Source of the DNA: Cliona cf. orientalis
Taxonomy: Eukaryota > Porifera > Demospongiae > Clionaida > Clionaidae
Assembly: GCA_963930775.1 (NCBI GenBank)
Contig: OZ005701.1
Span: 5,711,669-5,775,668, forward strand
Direction of reading: 5' to 3'
DNA length: 64,000 nucleotides
Both the position numbers and the translations under genes were made by a program. Positions 31,420 to 45,200 of the stretch are shown in pieces; position 1 is the stretch's first letter; every line of letters begins with the position of its first letter. The notes beneath the pieces were generated by a model. That model worked only from the letters and a program-made list of their open reading frames with translations, did not search any database and was not told the origin of the DNA.

Positions 31420-33050
31420 TGGAGGGTAAGGTGAATGTTGTTAAGGGAGCTGTGGGGCCTACCCTAATGTTAGAGCTATTTGTTGAGGGTTTGCAAGCTG
31501 CTGTTGTTGTTGATACTGCTTCCAATTCCACTATTATCTCCAGACCAATATTACATAGCATCAAGCGTCATTTAGAGTCTGTGTGACTTACCCAGATCAA
31601 AAGAGCCTGAGCCTAATCCAGAGCCTACACTGGGGTTTGCTTCGCAAGGGCAGTGTGATAGTACCTGCGCACGCGTGAATGCATTACCCAATACCCCAGA
31701 GCGCTACGCCACGTTAATGAAAGTGTTGGACTTGCCAGATGATGTGAACTCTTCTGAAATGAAAGAATTGAATGAATTAATGAAAAAAATCTACAGATAT
31801 CTTTGCTTTTGATGATAGTGAGCTCGATTGTACCAATGTAACCTCTCACAGAATTGATACCGGTGATCATCAACCGATCAAACAGATGCCATATCGTACA
31901 CCCATTATTTACAGTGATAAGATAACCCAGATGGTGAACGAGATGAAGAAACGAGGAATATATAGTCCGGCCTTCTTCTAGCCCTTGGGCTAGTCCCGTA
32001 GTCTTGGTTCCTAAAAAGGATGGGAGCTTCGCTTTTGCGTAGACTTTAGGAGGCTTAATAGTATCACACAAAAAGATGTTTACCCACTTCCTCGAGTGGA
32101 CGATATCCTGGATACCCTGGGGAATGCCAGATTCTTCACCACCTTGGACTTAGCTTCCGGGTATTGGTAGGTACCACTTGACGATGCCGCTATACCGAAG
32201 ACTACCTTTGCCACCCATAAGGGACTTTACGAATTTGTGAGAATGCCATTTGGTTTATGTAGCTAACGTGCCAGCAACATTTCAGCGCGCGATGCAGTCA
32301 GTCTTGGCGGCATTGGAGTGGCGAGATTGCTTCGTATACATTGATGACATACTTATCGCCTCTGCTACCTTTGAGGAGCATCTCCAACATCTTGAACAAG
32401 TGTTTAACCGGCTGAGAACAGCTAACTTGCGACTAAAGCCTAAGAAGTGTATCCGAAATTTGGCCCTGATAGTGAGTTTATTCTTGAAACTGATGCCAGT
32501 TATGTTGGTCTTGGAGCTGTCTTGTCACAGCTACAGGAGGATGGTAAAGCACACACGATAGCTTATGCTTCACGATCTTTAAATGTTCATGAGAAGAAGT
32601 ATGGAGTATCGGAGCTTGAGACACTTGGCTTGGTGTGGGCTGTACGATACTTCCGCCCTTACTTGCTTGGCCATAAAAGAACAGTCTTTACTGATCACAG
32701 TGCTTGTCTCTCTTTGCTAAACCATCCCAGATCTTCTGGAAAGTTAGCAGGATGGGCTTTGACCATCCAAGAGATGGATTTATTGAGTAAACATCGACCT
32801 GGGAAATCCAACACTAATTAACGCGGATGCGCTATCACGTCACCCCGTACCCCAGTATGCCGCTAGTGAAAATGCCGACGTTCCAAGCCCTAATGACGAT
32901 TGTAATGAGAGCCTCCCATGCACAGGTACCCCTCAGCCCAGTAAATGTATTTCTAGGCAAAGCCCCAATATATCTGTATGTTCTGTGAATTCTAATGAAA
33001 ATGAAAATGATGACCTGGCAGAATCATTAGGCCTGCCACAAACCATGCAT
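31420..33050 (+). pseudogene. Pol-like region: reverse transcriptase and RNase H remnants (broken)
   Basis: Pieces in several frames include an aspartic-protease-like VDTASNS stretch (about 31510), the N-terminal RT part (31860-32260) and the RT palm with YIDDILIAS (about 32340). After the palm the sequence passes directly to an RNase H part with ETDAS and YASRSLN (32447-32821), so the RT thumb is deleted near 32445. The last bases resemble the start of the region after RNase H; integrase is absent. Confidence 0.7.
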
Positions 33051-33216
33051 GCATAATGTTAATGGTCGGGGTGGTCCCACAATGGATGAAGTAGAAACCA
33101 TGCATGTGCATTTCCACTAAGTAATAATAACAGGAGTAAGTTACTCCTCCTGATAATAATATTTCCACAGATTATTACCATTAATAACACACACAGAAGT
33201 ATCCACAGACAACCAC

Positions 33217-36200
33217 TCACAGATCTATAGCGCTGCTCAAAACAGTTTTTAGTTCAGTTGCTACCTCACCTAGCTTGCTGTCTTTCAAAAGGTCAATCAG
33301 TCCTTGCCATGTGGCAGGGTAGTTCGGAAGAGGATTATCTAACCAAAGGTATAAAACTGCTTGGCAGCATTCATCTGGTTGCTGAGTTTTAAACCGATGC
33401 CAATATTTATCATCAAGGCTCTGTAGCTTAAAATAGGTCAGACCAACTAGCTCTCCGATGATGCGCCACTTGTGGGCGATTTTCTCCGTAAGATAAAACT
33501 GCTGTACTTTTCCACTTTCATCTTTCCACTTAATGCCATTCAGGTGCCTTAATTTGATATAACCTGGATACATAATAAATATAATTGAAGCAACATAATA
33601 CTGCTGCACCACATCAATGCTATACTAACAGCTAGCTGACATACGTAGTAGCTATTCACCACAACAACAACATGCAGCAATGTTGACATCAATTTAAATA
33701 ATAAATATATATATACCTTTGGGCAAATCTGCTGAAAGCGAGGCACGACCAGTACTTTGCTCTGCTTTGTGTTTGATGAGTGCTTGAGAATAAGAGCCAG
33801 GGTCTAGAGATCTAGAGTGTCTTGGAGATGGAGAAAATTCCAATCGTGAATAACCTATGAAATTTATATGTGCATGTGCATACCAGCATGTGTTCATAGT
33901 ACTATATAGTACGCAGCTATTGATACACGTGTGTGGCTTTACTCCTATGGTTTCTTCTTATCACAAGTCTAGCTCACTGAACGATGTCTCTTTATTGGTT
34001 CTCTGCCAAGGCGTCGAAACAGAGTGACCTTCCTGATCCCAGTGGACCGCTATCAGCATCGATTAACCCTGCTACGATCAAGGAAACCCATGATGCTAGC
34101 GTTACCGTATACTGCATGTAAGTGCTAGTGCTACCAGCTGTGCATGCACGCAATCTGCCGCAGCAAGCATATGAAATTAAAAAATATGAAAATTTACTAG
34201 TTTCAAGGGTGTTTTGGTCAATCATACGAAAATTAGCACCAAATTAGCACTCTATACGGTAGCTATGTACCACATTCCCAGTACATCAGGAGCTTTGATC
34301 CCGGGTGTGGATAAAAATTTAGTGTGGGGGTACACTTGGACCTTACCTCTGTTTTTCAGGCAGGAAAGAGTGTACCCCTATACACTCTTCCTACCCATAG
34401 TTAGATTAAAGAAGCAATAAAGAGTGCGGGGGTACACTCTTTCCTGCCTATACTATACTCAGGTAACAAAGAGTGCGGGGGCACACTCTTTCCTGCTTAC
34501 TATATTCAGGCAGGAAAGAGTGCAGGGGTACACTCTTTCCTGCCCATAGTTAAATTAAGAGGGCAGCAAAGAGTGCAGGGGTACACTTTTTATCCCCACA
34601 CTCTTTCCTCATGCAGGAATTCAAAAGATTAGCTCACACACACTCTTTGCTGCCCATTTAACTATGGGCAGGAAAGCGTGTACCCCCACACTCTTTGTTG
34701 CCTGAGTATAATCGGCAGGAAAGAGTGAGTGTACCCTCGCACTCTTTGTTGCCTGAGTATAGTGGGCAGAAAAGAGTGTACCCCTACACTCCTTGCTGCC
34801 CCTTTAATCTAACTATGGGCAGGAAAGAGTGAAAAATGGAGGCAAGCCTTAAGGTCCAAGTGTACCCCACACTAAATCAAGACTATGCCTGCCTCCGTTT
34901 AATACGCAGGAAAGAGTGTGGGGATACACTCTTTCCTGTCCATTAGAATGGGCGTGGTCATCTAAAGAGTGTAAAAGTGTACACATCCTTTGATCCCTAT
35001 GAGGCTACAGAATTGTCTAGGCAAGTATATATAGCTGAGCTAGTCAGGGGCTGGGTAATAGCTACTCAGGAGCATTAAGGACTGTCCATACTTGATAAAC
35101 ATCAGTTAGCTTGTAAATGGCTCATTTGTGGTAACCACACCCGCCAGCGCAGCGCACTCCACTAATTTTTGCATTATGTCTATGTGGGTTAAAGGTCAAT
35201 TGCTCTGCTGACTCAGCAGAAATGGTTCTTGCAATGAAGAAAGACAGTGTCTGGAGAGGTGGTCAGGAAAATGGTACTTTTACGTTGCCTTGAGAGTGTA
35301 GAGAGGTTAACCGTGATGTAAATACCTGATCTGCCGGATTGCTTCTAAAATAATCCATGCTACTATTTATGAGCGTGTATAGTCCGTACCTACACTAGTC
35401 ATAACCATGTTTTTGCTACCTTTCTATGCTAGCTATTAAAAAGCAATCCGATGAAAAGTTAGTATAGCTTGTTGAGAGAGTATAGATGCTGTTAAGGCTG
35501 GCTCACAATGCATGCAAGTAGACCGCCTCCTCAAGAGTACCTCGCCAGAGCACATTCGTTTTGGAAGCCACCAAAGTGTCCGTGATGTCATTCGGAGGTG
35601 TGGTCACCATATTTGTGTAGTGTAAGGCTAGTAGTTCATATTGGTATTTTTACTTTATTTATATGTCATTCATAAGTGGAGATATCAACATCTAAAGTTA
35701 CCCTACATTTATGTGCATTTTACTCTTCCCAGTCCTTAATGCACCTGAGTAGCCTCGTACCGCGCCTGGCTAAGTAATAGCTAGCTTGGACTGTTCCTAG
35801 CCTAGCTATTATAGAAATTGCTCTTTCTAGACTCCCGGCACCGGTACCTAAGATTTATACTTGAAGTACCAGCAATGTATTATATAGCTTTAGATCTTAG
35901 TTGTAACAAATAGTTTAATCTCATTGATCCAAACTAGGCAGGGGTTTATCTGCATAGAGCCCAGCAGGGTGTGTTTCCCTCCCAAGAGGTTCTGTTTCCC
36001 CCCCCCCCCCCTAAAAATTTAATTAAAACCTGGACTAATTATGTTGAAGTGTTACTTAGGTGCCTTTATGGGAACATTAATATTAATTTATGCTTTAGCT
36101 TCCCGCGCTTCGCGCGGGAGGGGGCACATCCCCCTCCCATACCCACCCCCTTGGGCCGCCAAGGCGGCCGATTACTTCAACTTCTCCCATGTTTCCCCCC

Positions 36201-39200
36201 CCCCTAAATTTTTGGGCCAGATAAAACCCTGCTAGGACTCATAGAACCCTTGTAAATCTTCATAGAACCCTTGTAAATCCTCATAGAATCCTTGTAAAAA
36301 CTGCATGTCTGCCATGACGGTTCGAAATTTGTTACTATGTAGCTATGGCCTTGAGCCTTGCTCAGGTAAGAAACTACACTACGTATACAGAGGCTTACAT
36401 AGCTACACACTGCTTGCCTTGTCCTCACAGCACAGTGATAGCTGGCACAATAAGCACACTTGATGATCGATGGGAGTGGTAATCTGAGTTCAAAAGTTCA
36501 ATAGCTGTCATAGCACTTGTACCAACGTTGACAAAACCTCGAAGATGACGGTATTTCACTCGATTTATGACTTGTCACTAGTATTGCAAAGACGTTTTCA
36601 GCTTGTTGCTAGGATCTACATACGTTAGACCGTGGTTACTAGGTTTCCACGTGATTTAGAAGCCCTCAGGCACTCCGTAGAACCCTCGCTTCGCTCGGGT
36701 TCTACATGAGTCCCTTCGGTCTTCTAAATAATCATGTAGAAACCTAGTAACCACGGTCTAACTATTATATAGATCCCAGCCCCTATTAGCATGAGATGGC
36801 TAGTGAGGCTAGTAGCGGGGGGTTGGGTTCCAATAATCGGTTGGTTACGAGGGGTTTGGGTTTTGGGGACGGTTGGTGACAAGGGTTAGTAATATAGTGG
36901 TAAGGTGTATAAATTTGGCAAAAAATGGCCTCCAGTAGCGGTGAGCTGGGTTGGCTGAGGGAGCTAGGGCTTGGGCTGGCGGTACAGTGGTCATGGGTTT
37001 GAATTCCGCTTGATCTGTAAATTTTTCTTTCTCTCACTTTCGAAAAATTTCTAAGTTTTTTGGCAGGCTAGTTGCCGGTAGTCGAAGCGCAAAATTTCCA
37101 GTACTGGTACCAGGACTGTAGCTAGACACAGCCTACAGAAATTAGATCATACCCAGACTATGGCCTTGTTGGTTGCAGAAACTTTTCTTGTGTAATAATG
37201 CTTTACCTTTGCTTGTTTTTTAGCCATCTACTTGAGCTGCATCTTTTGGTGAGCTATATTTAGAGTTAGCGCGGCCAAAGTTGACGATCTTTACTTCAAT
37301 GATTATGCGCATGTACTATGAGCTAGCGAAAACGTGGACAACGTATCACTACGTCTATGTCTACATACACATAACATACTATTACATACATAAGTATAGC
37401 GATTTTATCGTAGTACCATAGTTAATCGAATACAACGTATGATCCAATCTAACGTAAGAAATTAGCACTTTACGAATTCTCATGACGTGTATATATGGAG
37501 CGATTGACGACCTTTACCAGAAAAACAAGTGTTTTTCAGAAAATTTAATTATTTTTTTCCATACGTAGTATTAGATTAAGTACGATACTGATTAGTGTGG
37601 GGCTCGTTCAGGCACTAATTTCTTGCATGGACTGTGCAAAACTAAGCAATAAATGGGGACTTACATTCAGTGACCTGCAGCAGCTCGATTCGTGAGCAGA
37701 CATGGTCCAAGTGGACATCATGGAGGTCACTGAGTAGATTCTGATTTTGGTTTCATGCACTCTCAAATGTTGCGAAGGGGACTATGAGCAAGCTAACGAC
37801 CTTTTGGACTGTTAATGTGCTCAAACAGAATCGATGCCATAAATGCTCTAAAATGTCAAAGGGCGGTCACAAATTCAACCACTTTTGCTAATCTATAAAG
37901 TTGCAATTACACTAGCACTCTGGCCTGAGGCTGTGCACCCTTAGAAAGAGTAGTGGCACAGTACCTGTGCAACTGTGGGCCTTATCATATAGGCAAGACC
38001 ACTCTACTTGTACATGCAGTTCTACTTATACTATCCCCTACTTTTGTGGGGTCCCAGGCTAAATGCCAAAATACAACAATCACGTGTAGCAGGGGGCGAG
38101 CAAAGCAAGCTCCCTGATTGTATATAAAAACATTTATAGCACAAGGCTATCCACGGATTATGTCAGCCAAGAGAACATGTGCATGAAGTTCAGCCAGCGG
38201 TACTTGTTGGAGAAAGTAGCACTCAGCTTTTAATGTTTTCGTACATGTATCAGATACTCTATATTATACCGTATAGCCGGAAATTTGGCTGTTTGGTGGT
38301 CTATATCACAACCGCCAAATTAAAATCCGCCAAAGTTTCCTACTTACATATATATGTATGGCGATCCCGTACCGAACCGCCAAATTTAAATCTGCCAATA
38401 TTCCTTGCATTAGCGATTTTGGGCTCAACCACCAAATTTAATTCCCGCCAATATTTCTGGCTATACGGTACCTATCAATTTTCAAATCTCAGAAAGGCTC
38501 CATGGAGACCCTGAATTTTCTGACAATTACCTCTAGATTATACATCATGACTACTTCATAATTGCAGAAATGTAAATTGCTACTGGGGATGTAATAATGA
38601 TTTTTATGCTAACCTGCACTACTCCGCCATACTTTTTGTTCGATGGGCTTTCGGGAATAAGAGCTGAGCCCTAGTGAGCTCGAGGAGTATGGAGGGGATG
38701 GTGATCGTCTCAATTCCAATTGCATGGGATCACTGATGAGTACTATAATGATAATTGTGTGCATATAGTAGTATGTGTATGTATGAGAACTATTATAGTA
38801 GGATACAACAATAAGACATTTAAAGGATCTGGCCGCTGCATCTCAGAGTCTTGCATTGTTCCGTAGTGACCAAGAAATATGGAAAAAATTGGCTAACCTG
38901 CTGTACTCTGCCCTGCTCTTTTGATGAGCTGGAAAGAAGAGTTGTCCTTCAGTGAGGGGTCTGGAGATAACCTAGATCGTTGTGGATCGCCAAAGAGTCC
39001 TATTGTGTGCATATAATTATATCAGTAGCTGAGAATTCTATGGCTTATTTAGTAGTGACTGACCTATACTAGTATACAGAATCATTATGCTAACCTTCTG
39101 TACTACGCCCTGCTTTGTGTTTGATGGGCTCTTGTTTGGAATAAGAGCTGAGTGGCTCCTGGAATACTGACTGTCTCAAGCTCCATGGAGCACCGACAAA

Positions 39201-42200
39201 ACCTAATTATTAGTGTGTGCATATACAGTATGTGCGAATATTAACAGTAACTGTTATCTACTGATACACAAGCAAGGGGCTGATCTGACAATGTGTGGCT
39301 TCATTCCTATAATATTATGCTCTTTTCTGCTGACTCAGGTCAGTGATTATAATATTATATCTTCAAAGGTGAAATAAATTTGTCACAGTTATAACTACCA
39401 TTGTGCATTTTTACATAATAGATGAAACATGAAGGTGTGGATGGTGATGAAATATGTGTTAATTGCATAGACTTATAATGCTGAGATAGGCAACTTTGGC
39501 AACGATTATCATGACCTGGTAGATGCATATTATAATAATTATGCCAGACTAGAAGCTGTCAGTTAATTGATAAATTTACACCTATTTAATACATGCAGAA
39601 GGAGTATATTTCTTGCATGCCTCATCAGTTACCTCTACTAAAAATGTCATAGTATTATGCTAACCTGCACTCCTTCCAGTCTTGTGCTTGAAGAACTTTT
39701 GGGAATAAGAGCTGTAGGGGGCTACAAGTGATGGTTTGAATTGTCGATCATCAGGGCGTCCTATAGATAAGTGTGTATGTGTGCATTAATTAATAACTAC
39801 TGATATACAAGCAGGGGCTGATTTGATGAGTAGTATGCTATTAATGCTCTCTTTTGCTGACTCAGATCAGCAATCATACATTTAGCTAGGGGAGAAAGAA
39901 CTTTGTCACAACTTTGTCAATGCTTGTGCATTAACATATGATAGCTAAATGATACTATATGGCGGGTAACTTTTGTTCGTGCTAATTTTCAAAGTCCGAA
40001 AAGGTCCTCAAAATTTTCGTGGTTTTAAATTTCGTGATAGCAACCAGTCCAGGGGCGTGGCACTGCACAAGCGATAATGTAATTGATACAAGCAGTCAAT
40101 CTCACTCACGATCTTCTTTGTTACTAAAAAATACCTACAGAGACTTGGACAAACAGCACGAGATAAAAGAATATTAGTGTCGAAGATGCTATCAGCTGGA
40201 TGACAGTGGCTACTGTTGCTTGCTAACACTGGGAAGTGTTGGCTGTGCTGTCACGATGTTTGTGGCCACGCCGATCATTATGGACTCGCATAACCATATC
40301 ACTGTAGGCATTAGTTTTCGTGGGTGGAAAAATTTCATGACTGCCAAGTCAACCACGAAAATTAGCACCCCAAGAAAACTATCATAATATAACTTCTTCA
40401 AACATAATATTATTACCGTATTACCTCTAATTTAACGGACACCAGAAAAATAATTATTTTGGCCAATGTCCGCTATAGCTACATGTAAAAGTACAAAATT
40501 TTACCTCCTGTGGAAGAGGATAAAATTATTGGTGGTCCAGCACCTGCTTCTGTCATTGCGCTGACACTGAAGGTGTAAGTGGTGTACGGCCTTAAGTCAG
40601 ACACTTCATAAGAGATAGCATTTCCATCCATCACTGGAATCTCTCGTGTAGAGTCAGGTCCCTTAACATGTACTGTGTAGCCAGTGATAGTGTCATTTTG
40701 TTTATCCTCTGGTACAGGAGCCCAGTAGAGCTGTGCTGTAGTTGGGAGACTGTGACCGACAATTAACTCTCCAGGAGCACCAGATGGAACTGTAAATTGA
40801 CAGAAGAAGAGGCCTGGGTGGCTAAACTGTTATATCACATTGTAATACAGCTGACCCCAATATGTATACTATAGGAGAGGATAATTCATATTAAATTTTT
40901 ATCTTAAAGTCATATAGTCTTCATCATATATTATCACATTTAATTGACACTGATTATGCTTCAAATTTCTGTCTAGCTCTCCCTCCTCCCAAACTATTGT
41001 ATGGCATATATACTGTTTGTGGATACAGTAACGTTACAAATGGTAGCTACAATATCATAATTGGGGCGAGCCTGAGTGAGCCCCACATAAATGGGAATGA
41101 ACTGCATGAATGATTTATATATGGTGTGTCGGTCCTAGGTTATGCCCCGCCGAACGTCCATCATTCCGTATACCGTACGTACTCGCTTTAATTATCCGAA
41201 CGGCCAAAAATAATTATTAATATTACCGTTCGGTGTTAAATAGAAAGTAAATAAATTCGGGCAATGGTTTGTTCAAATGTAAATAGAACGGATCCGGTGC
41301 AAATGGAGAAAGCACTATTATAGCGATGAAGAAACAGCAGTCGATGTCCAACTATAGGTTTATCGTTGTCAGCTCTAGAGTTCTCAGTATCGCTGTGCTC
41401 TCAGGAGCGATTACAAAATGATCGCCGTCTGTGTCTGTGTTACCTTTCTGCTCTTATATGCTGTCCAAGATGTGGTAGCCACACTCTTCGATGAACGTGG
41501 AAGAATTGTCTCGAGCTCCTACCATGCCGTACGAGAGTGGATGAGAAAACTTGAAATTCAAGATGTTCGACGAATTAGGAAGGAAATAAATTACTTAAAC
41601 TTACCGTTCGGGCTATTAGAATGTTCGAATAATTAGAGCGAGTACGGTAATATAATTATGCTCCTCTAATTCAGTGACTTGCAAATTAATTTTACATTCA
41701 TGACATTGTGTGCTAGGTTATCACTATGAATGCTGAACGAGCACAAATAAGCAAGAAGCTCAGAACTAAGGCTCCAGAGGGTAGGATGCAAGAGTGTGAC
41801 AGAGTTTGTCGTCAATCGAAGCCTCGGCTTAACAGCAGCGAACAATAAGAGATAGAAGTAGCCACAGAGTTGGTAGAATTAAGAGAGAGAGGCCAGGGTA
41901 TGAGCATGCATCCTGCAGCCCATAGTTTATAGTTGGGCGTGGCACACTGTTGCACACTCATTGTCGCTCAGGCTCACCCCACAATGCAGTGCATTTCCCT
42001 AGTATAGCTATGTATAATTGGGGTGAGACTGAGCGAGCCCCACATATGAACTGTGCGAATAAGAAAATATATATATAATATTAATATTACGTATATATTA
42101 TGGTACGTTGGTCCTTGGTTATGGCATTCCAACACTGACAAAATTGGCAAGCTCAAATATATGGTCAAACTTGAGTCAGATATATGGTCAAACTCAAATA

Positions 42201-45200
42201 TGTGGTCAAAATTGTTGCCTGTATATGGTCAAAGCCAAATATATGGTCAAATTTTATATGATCAAACTCAAATACATGGTCAAACGAAAGTTATGGTCAT
42301 TTTTCCCATATATGGTCAAACATGAAGCAAATATATGGTCAAAATTCAAGAAGATCCCCTTACATAATGGTCACGGATATGACGTATCTATTAGTTAATT
42401 GGACCGACGTGATGTCAATAGAATCATAGCCAGAATCCGCGTTCGCGAATAAAATTCGCGATCGCGTGCACAAACGATCCTTTACCCGCTATGTACATGT
42501 AGTCTCGTTCACGGACCCGCCCCCTCTGGGGCGGAGTCTGGGGACTTGGCCATCTCGCTCCGCTACCTCCTTCGTAGATCGTAGGGCTGCAGGGCGCGCG
42601 AGACTAGGTACAATCGGACATTGTAAGGTAAGTATGAATGAAATTAGCTGAGCTAGCCGTGTCCCATGGCCCTCTCTATCTTTCATAATAAATACTGGGA
42701 GATCGAGAGAGGGCCTGGGGATAAGGCTAGCCCAGGTAAGACTAGTCTCGAAAGCAGACCGCTCCCACTGCAGCGTTCAGTTCTTTCAGGATGAACTGAA
42801 CGCTGCGGTGGGAGCGGTCTGGTTACGAGACTAAGGTAAGACACACCAGGTGCAGAAGGATATATTATAGTACATGAATAGCTATAGTAGTTTCATTCAT
42901 GCTTACCATACTGCCATACAATACAATGTCCGATTGTACCTCGTCTCGCGCACCAGCCCTCCCACGTAGGAGCGGAGCGAGTCCCCAGACTCCGCCCTAA
43001 AGGGGGCCGGTCCGTGAACGAGACTACATAAGGTAAGGATCGTGAGTGTACGTTTGTGCGCGCGATCGCGAATTTTATTCGCAAACGCGGATTCTGTTGA
43101 CGTCACGTCGGTCCAATTAACTAATAGATACGTCATATCCGTGACTATTATGTAAGGGGATTTTCTTGAATTTTGACCATATATTTGCTGCATGTTTGAC
43201 CATATATGGGAAAAATGACCATAACTTTCGTTTGACCATGTATTTGAGTTTGATCATATAAAATTTGACCATATATTTGCCTTTGATCATATATAGGCAA
43301 CAATTTTGACCACATATTTGAGTTTGACCATATATCTGACTCAAGTTTGACCATATATTTGAGCTTGCCAATTTTGTCAGTGTTGGAATGCCATACTTGG
43401 TCCTTCCTTATAGTTATGCTCTGCCCAATGTAAATTTATACTTGTATCTTTAACTAGCCAATATGGTCGCTGAACAAAGCATAAACCAGCGACAACTGAG
43501 GCTCCAGGAGGTGAGATTGAGATTGTCAATTATAGCCTCAGCTCAACAGCGGCCAAGAATAAAAGATAGAATTCAGAACTTTTTTATAAAGTAGAGTTTC
43601 TGCTCAGAGTGCTCAGAGGCAGCTATCTCGACATAATTATTATGGTGCTTGATTATAGGGTACGCCTATTTTTAATAATTCAAGAAGTAATCGGTTACAG
43701 AGGTTACAAAGGTCACAGCTGCAATTTTGTGATACCGTATAGCTCCAAATTTTTGTGTTTCAAAATTTCGTGAAATTGCCAAAAATCCCATGATTTCATG
43801 ATCGCCACATTTTTTTCATGATTACCACCGCACCGCAGCACCCGTACAGACAATTCATGTTGTGGCTCTGCACATGGCTCGGCGTTGGACTAGTACAGTG
43901 CAACAGAAAGGAATTAGGCCTCTCTTTCTGCCTTTAATGCCTTCTGCTGTTGTCTGTTTCGCCATCTCTTCAACATGATTGTTGGCGGATTCAATATAAG
44001 ACGAAGGAAGTTATTTGGATCAAGATCCTTGCGGATTTGGTCGGCAACTTTTGCTCATTTTCTACTGTCTGTCAGTTACAGAAGGGTGGCGGAGGTAATT
44101 TGACCCCATGACAGAAGTGGCTCTATCCCTGGCCCTGGAGCATTAGAAGCTAGAACCAGGCAATCTCTGTGAATGCCAGCCTGGACACTAGCTACAGGCA
44201 CGAACACTCACTTCTTGGACGGACTGTACACAACCAATGAAGAAACGGGGACTTACGTGTACGTTCAGTGGCTTGCAGTTAGGCAAGCAGCTTGATTCAT
44301 GAGAAGTCATCGTCCTAGTGGTCATCACAGAGGTAGTATATTCTGACTTTGGCTTTTTGCTTACTCAAATCTTGCAAGGAGAGCTATACGAGCAAGTTAA
44401 CGGTTGATTGATTTAGCCATGTGCTCAAGCAGGATGCCATAAATGGTATGCTCAATAGAATGTTCCAGAACACTCAGGTGAAGGGTGGTTTCAGCCACTT
44501 CGCTCACCTGCAGTTGTAATTAAACTAGAACTCTGATCTCTGGCCAGGCACGATTAGAAACACAGTTCTGATCTAGCAAAAGCGTGTCATAACTGTGCAT
44601 GCTCAACTGTCAGTGAATGTTCCAGAACACAGGCAAAGGGCCATCGTAGCTGCTCAAATGAGGTACAACAAAAGTGCCATAAATCGCGCAAATATTTTGT
44701 GTCTAAATTACCGTAGAAACTAGTTGTTAAGCGCATACTTTTTATTAAGCGCATAGTTTCGTGCAAGCTTTACCACTTTGTCAGGCGCATATGCCCAGCA
44801 GAGCCACCTGAACGACGAGCGATCGGTTACACGAGCCCAGAAAGAAGGCTAGAAGTAGGCTAGAAAAGAAAACATCGAGAATTACTCTCTCTGGTCGCTT
44901 CTTGGCCACCACTGTAGGCCCTTCCACCCTCGACACATTCTTTACGCATGCCCCACCTACACCATGTTTTAGCACTTTTAATTATGTGCAAGCTTCCTGT
45001 TAAGCGCATATTTTCTTGCTGCTGCATGTTATAAGTGCATGCACTTAACCAGTTTCTATGCAATAATTTTTAGACAAATGACCCTATACCACAATATTAT
45101 TAATATATTTTCACGCGTTTAATTTTGCATAAGCCTGGCTGTCCGAAAATATTTTAACAATGAAACATTCACAATTTACGGTATGTGGGTTCTTCAGTAC

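Larger units (their letters stand above)
25471..33050 (+). mobile_element. Degenerate Gypsy-type LTR retrotransposon, split by a CACTA element
   Basis: Gag-like, CCHC-knuckle, reverse transcriptase and RNase H pieces occur in the order of a Gypsy-type element on the plus strand. They are broken by several frameshifts, stops and an internal deletion, and interrupted by 26526-30809. No integrase was seen after the RNase H part, and I could not identify either LTR. A TGG-starting stretch just before the hAT-like insertion (about 25049-25062) could be the primer-binding site, which would put the 5' LTR end there; this is a guess. Confidence 0.8.
33855..38613 (-). other. 4.8-kb intron before the last linker exon
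   Basis: It holds a plus-strand first-exon-like ORF (33984-34137), the hairpin satellite (34305-34960), a family-B element (35934-36236), a palindrome (36612-36776), a family-A MITE copy (37430-37575) and an element with TACCGTATAGCC ends (38267-38470). No further exon of the host gene was found. Confidence 0.6.

Noticed and set aside
36950-37020. Possible tRNA or tRNA-derived SINE (a B-box-like GGTTTGAATTCC)
   Set aside because: I cannot fold a cloverleaf around it and no convincing A box is at the right distance.
42108-43371. YGQ-repeat protein on both strands, or a CRISPR-like array of TATGGTCA
   Set aside because: Both arms of one foldback element give the same frame. Repeat spacing is irregular, there are no unique equal-length spacers, and the host is eukaryotic.
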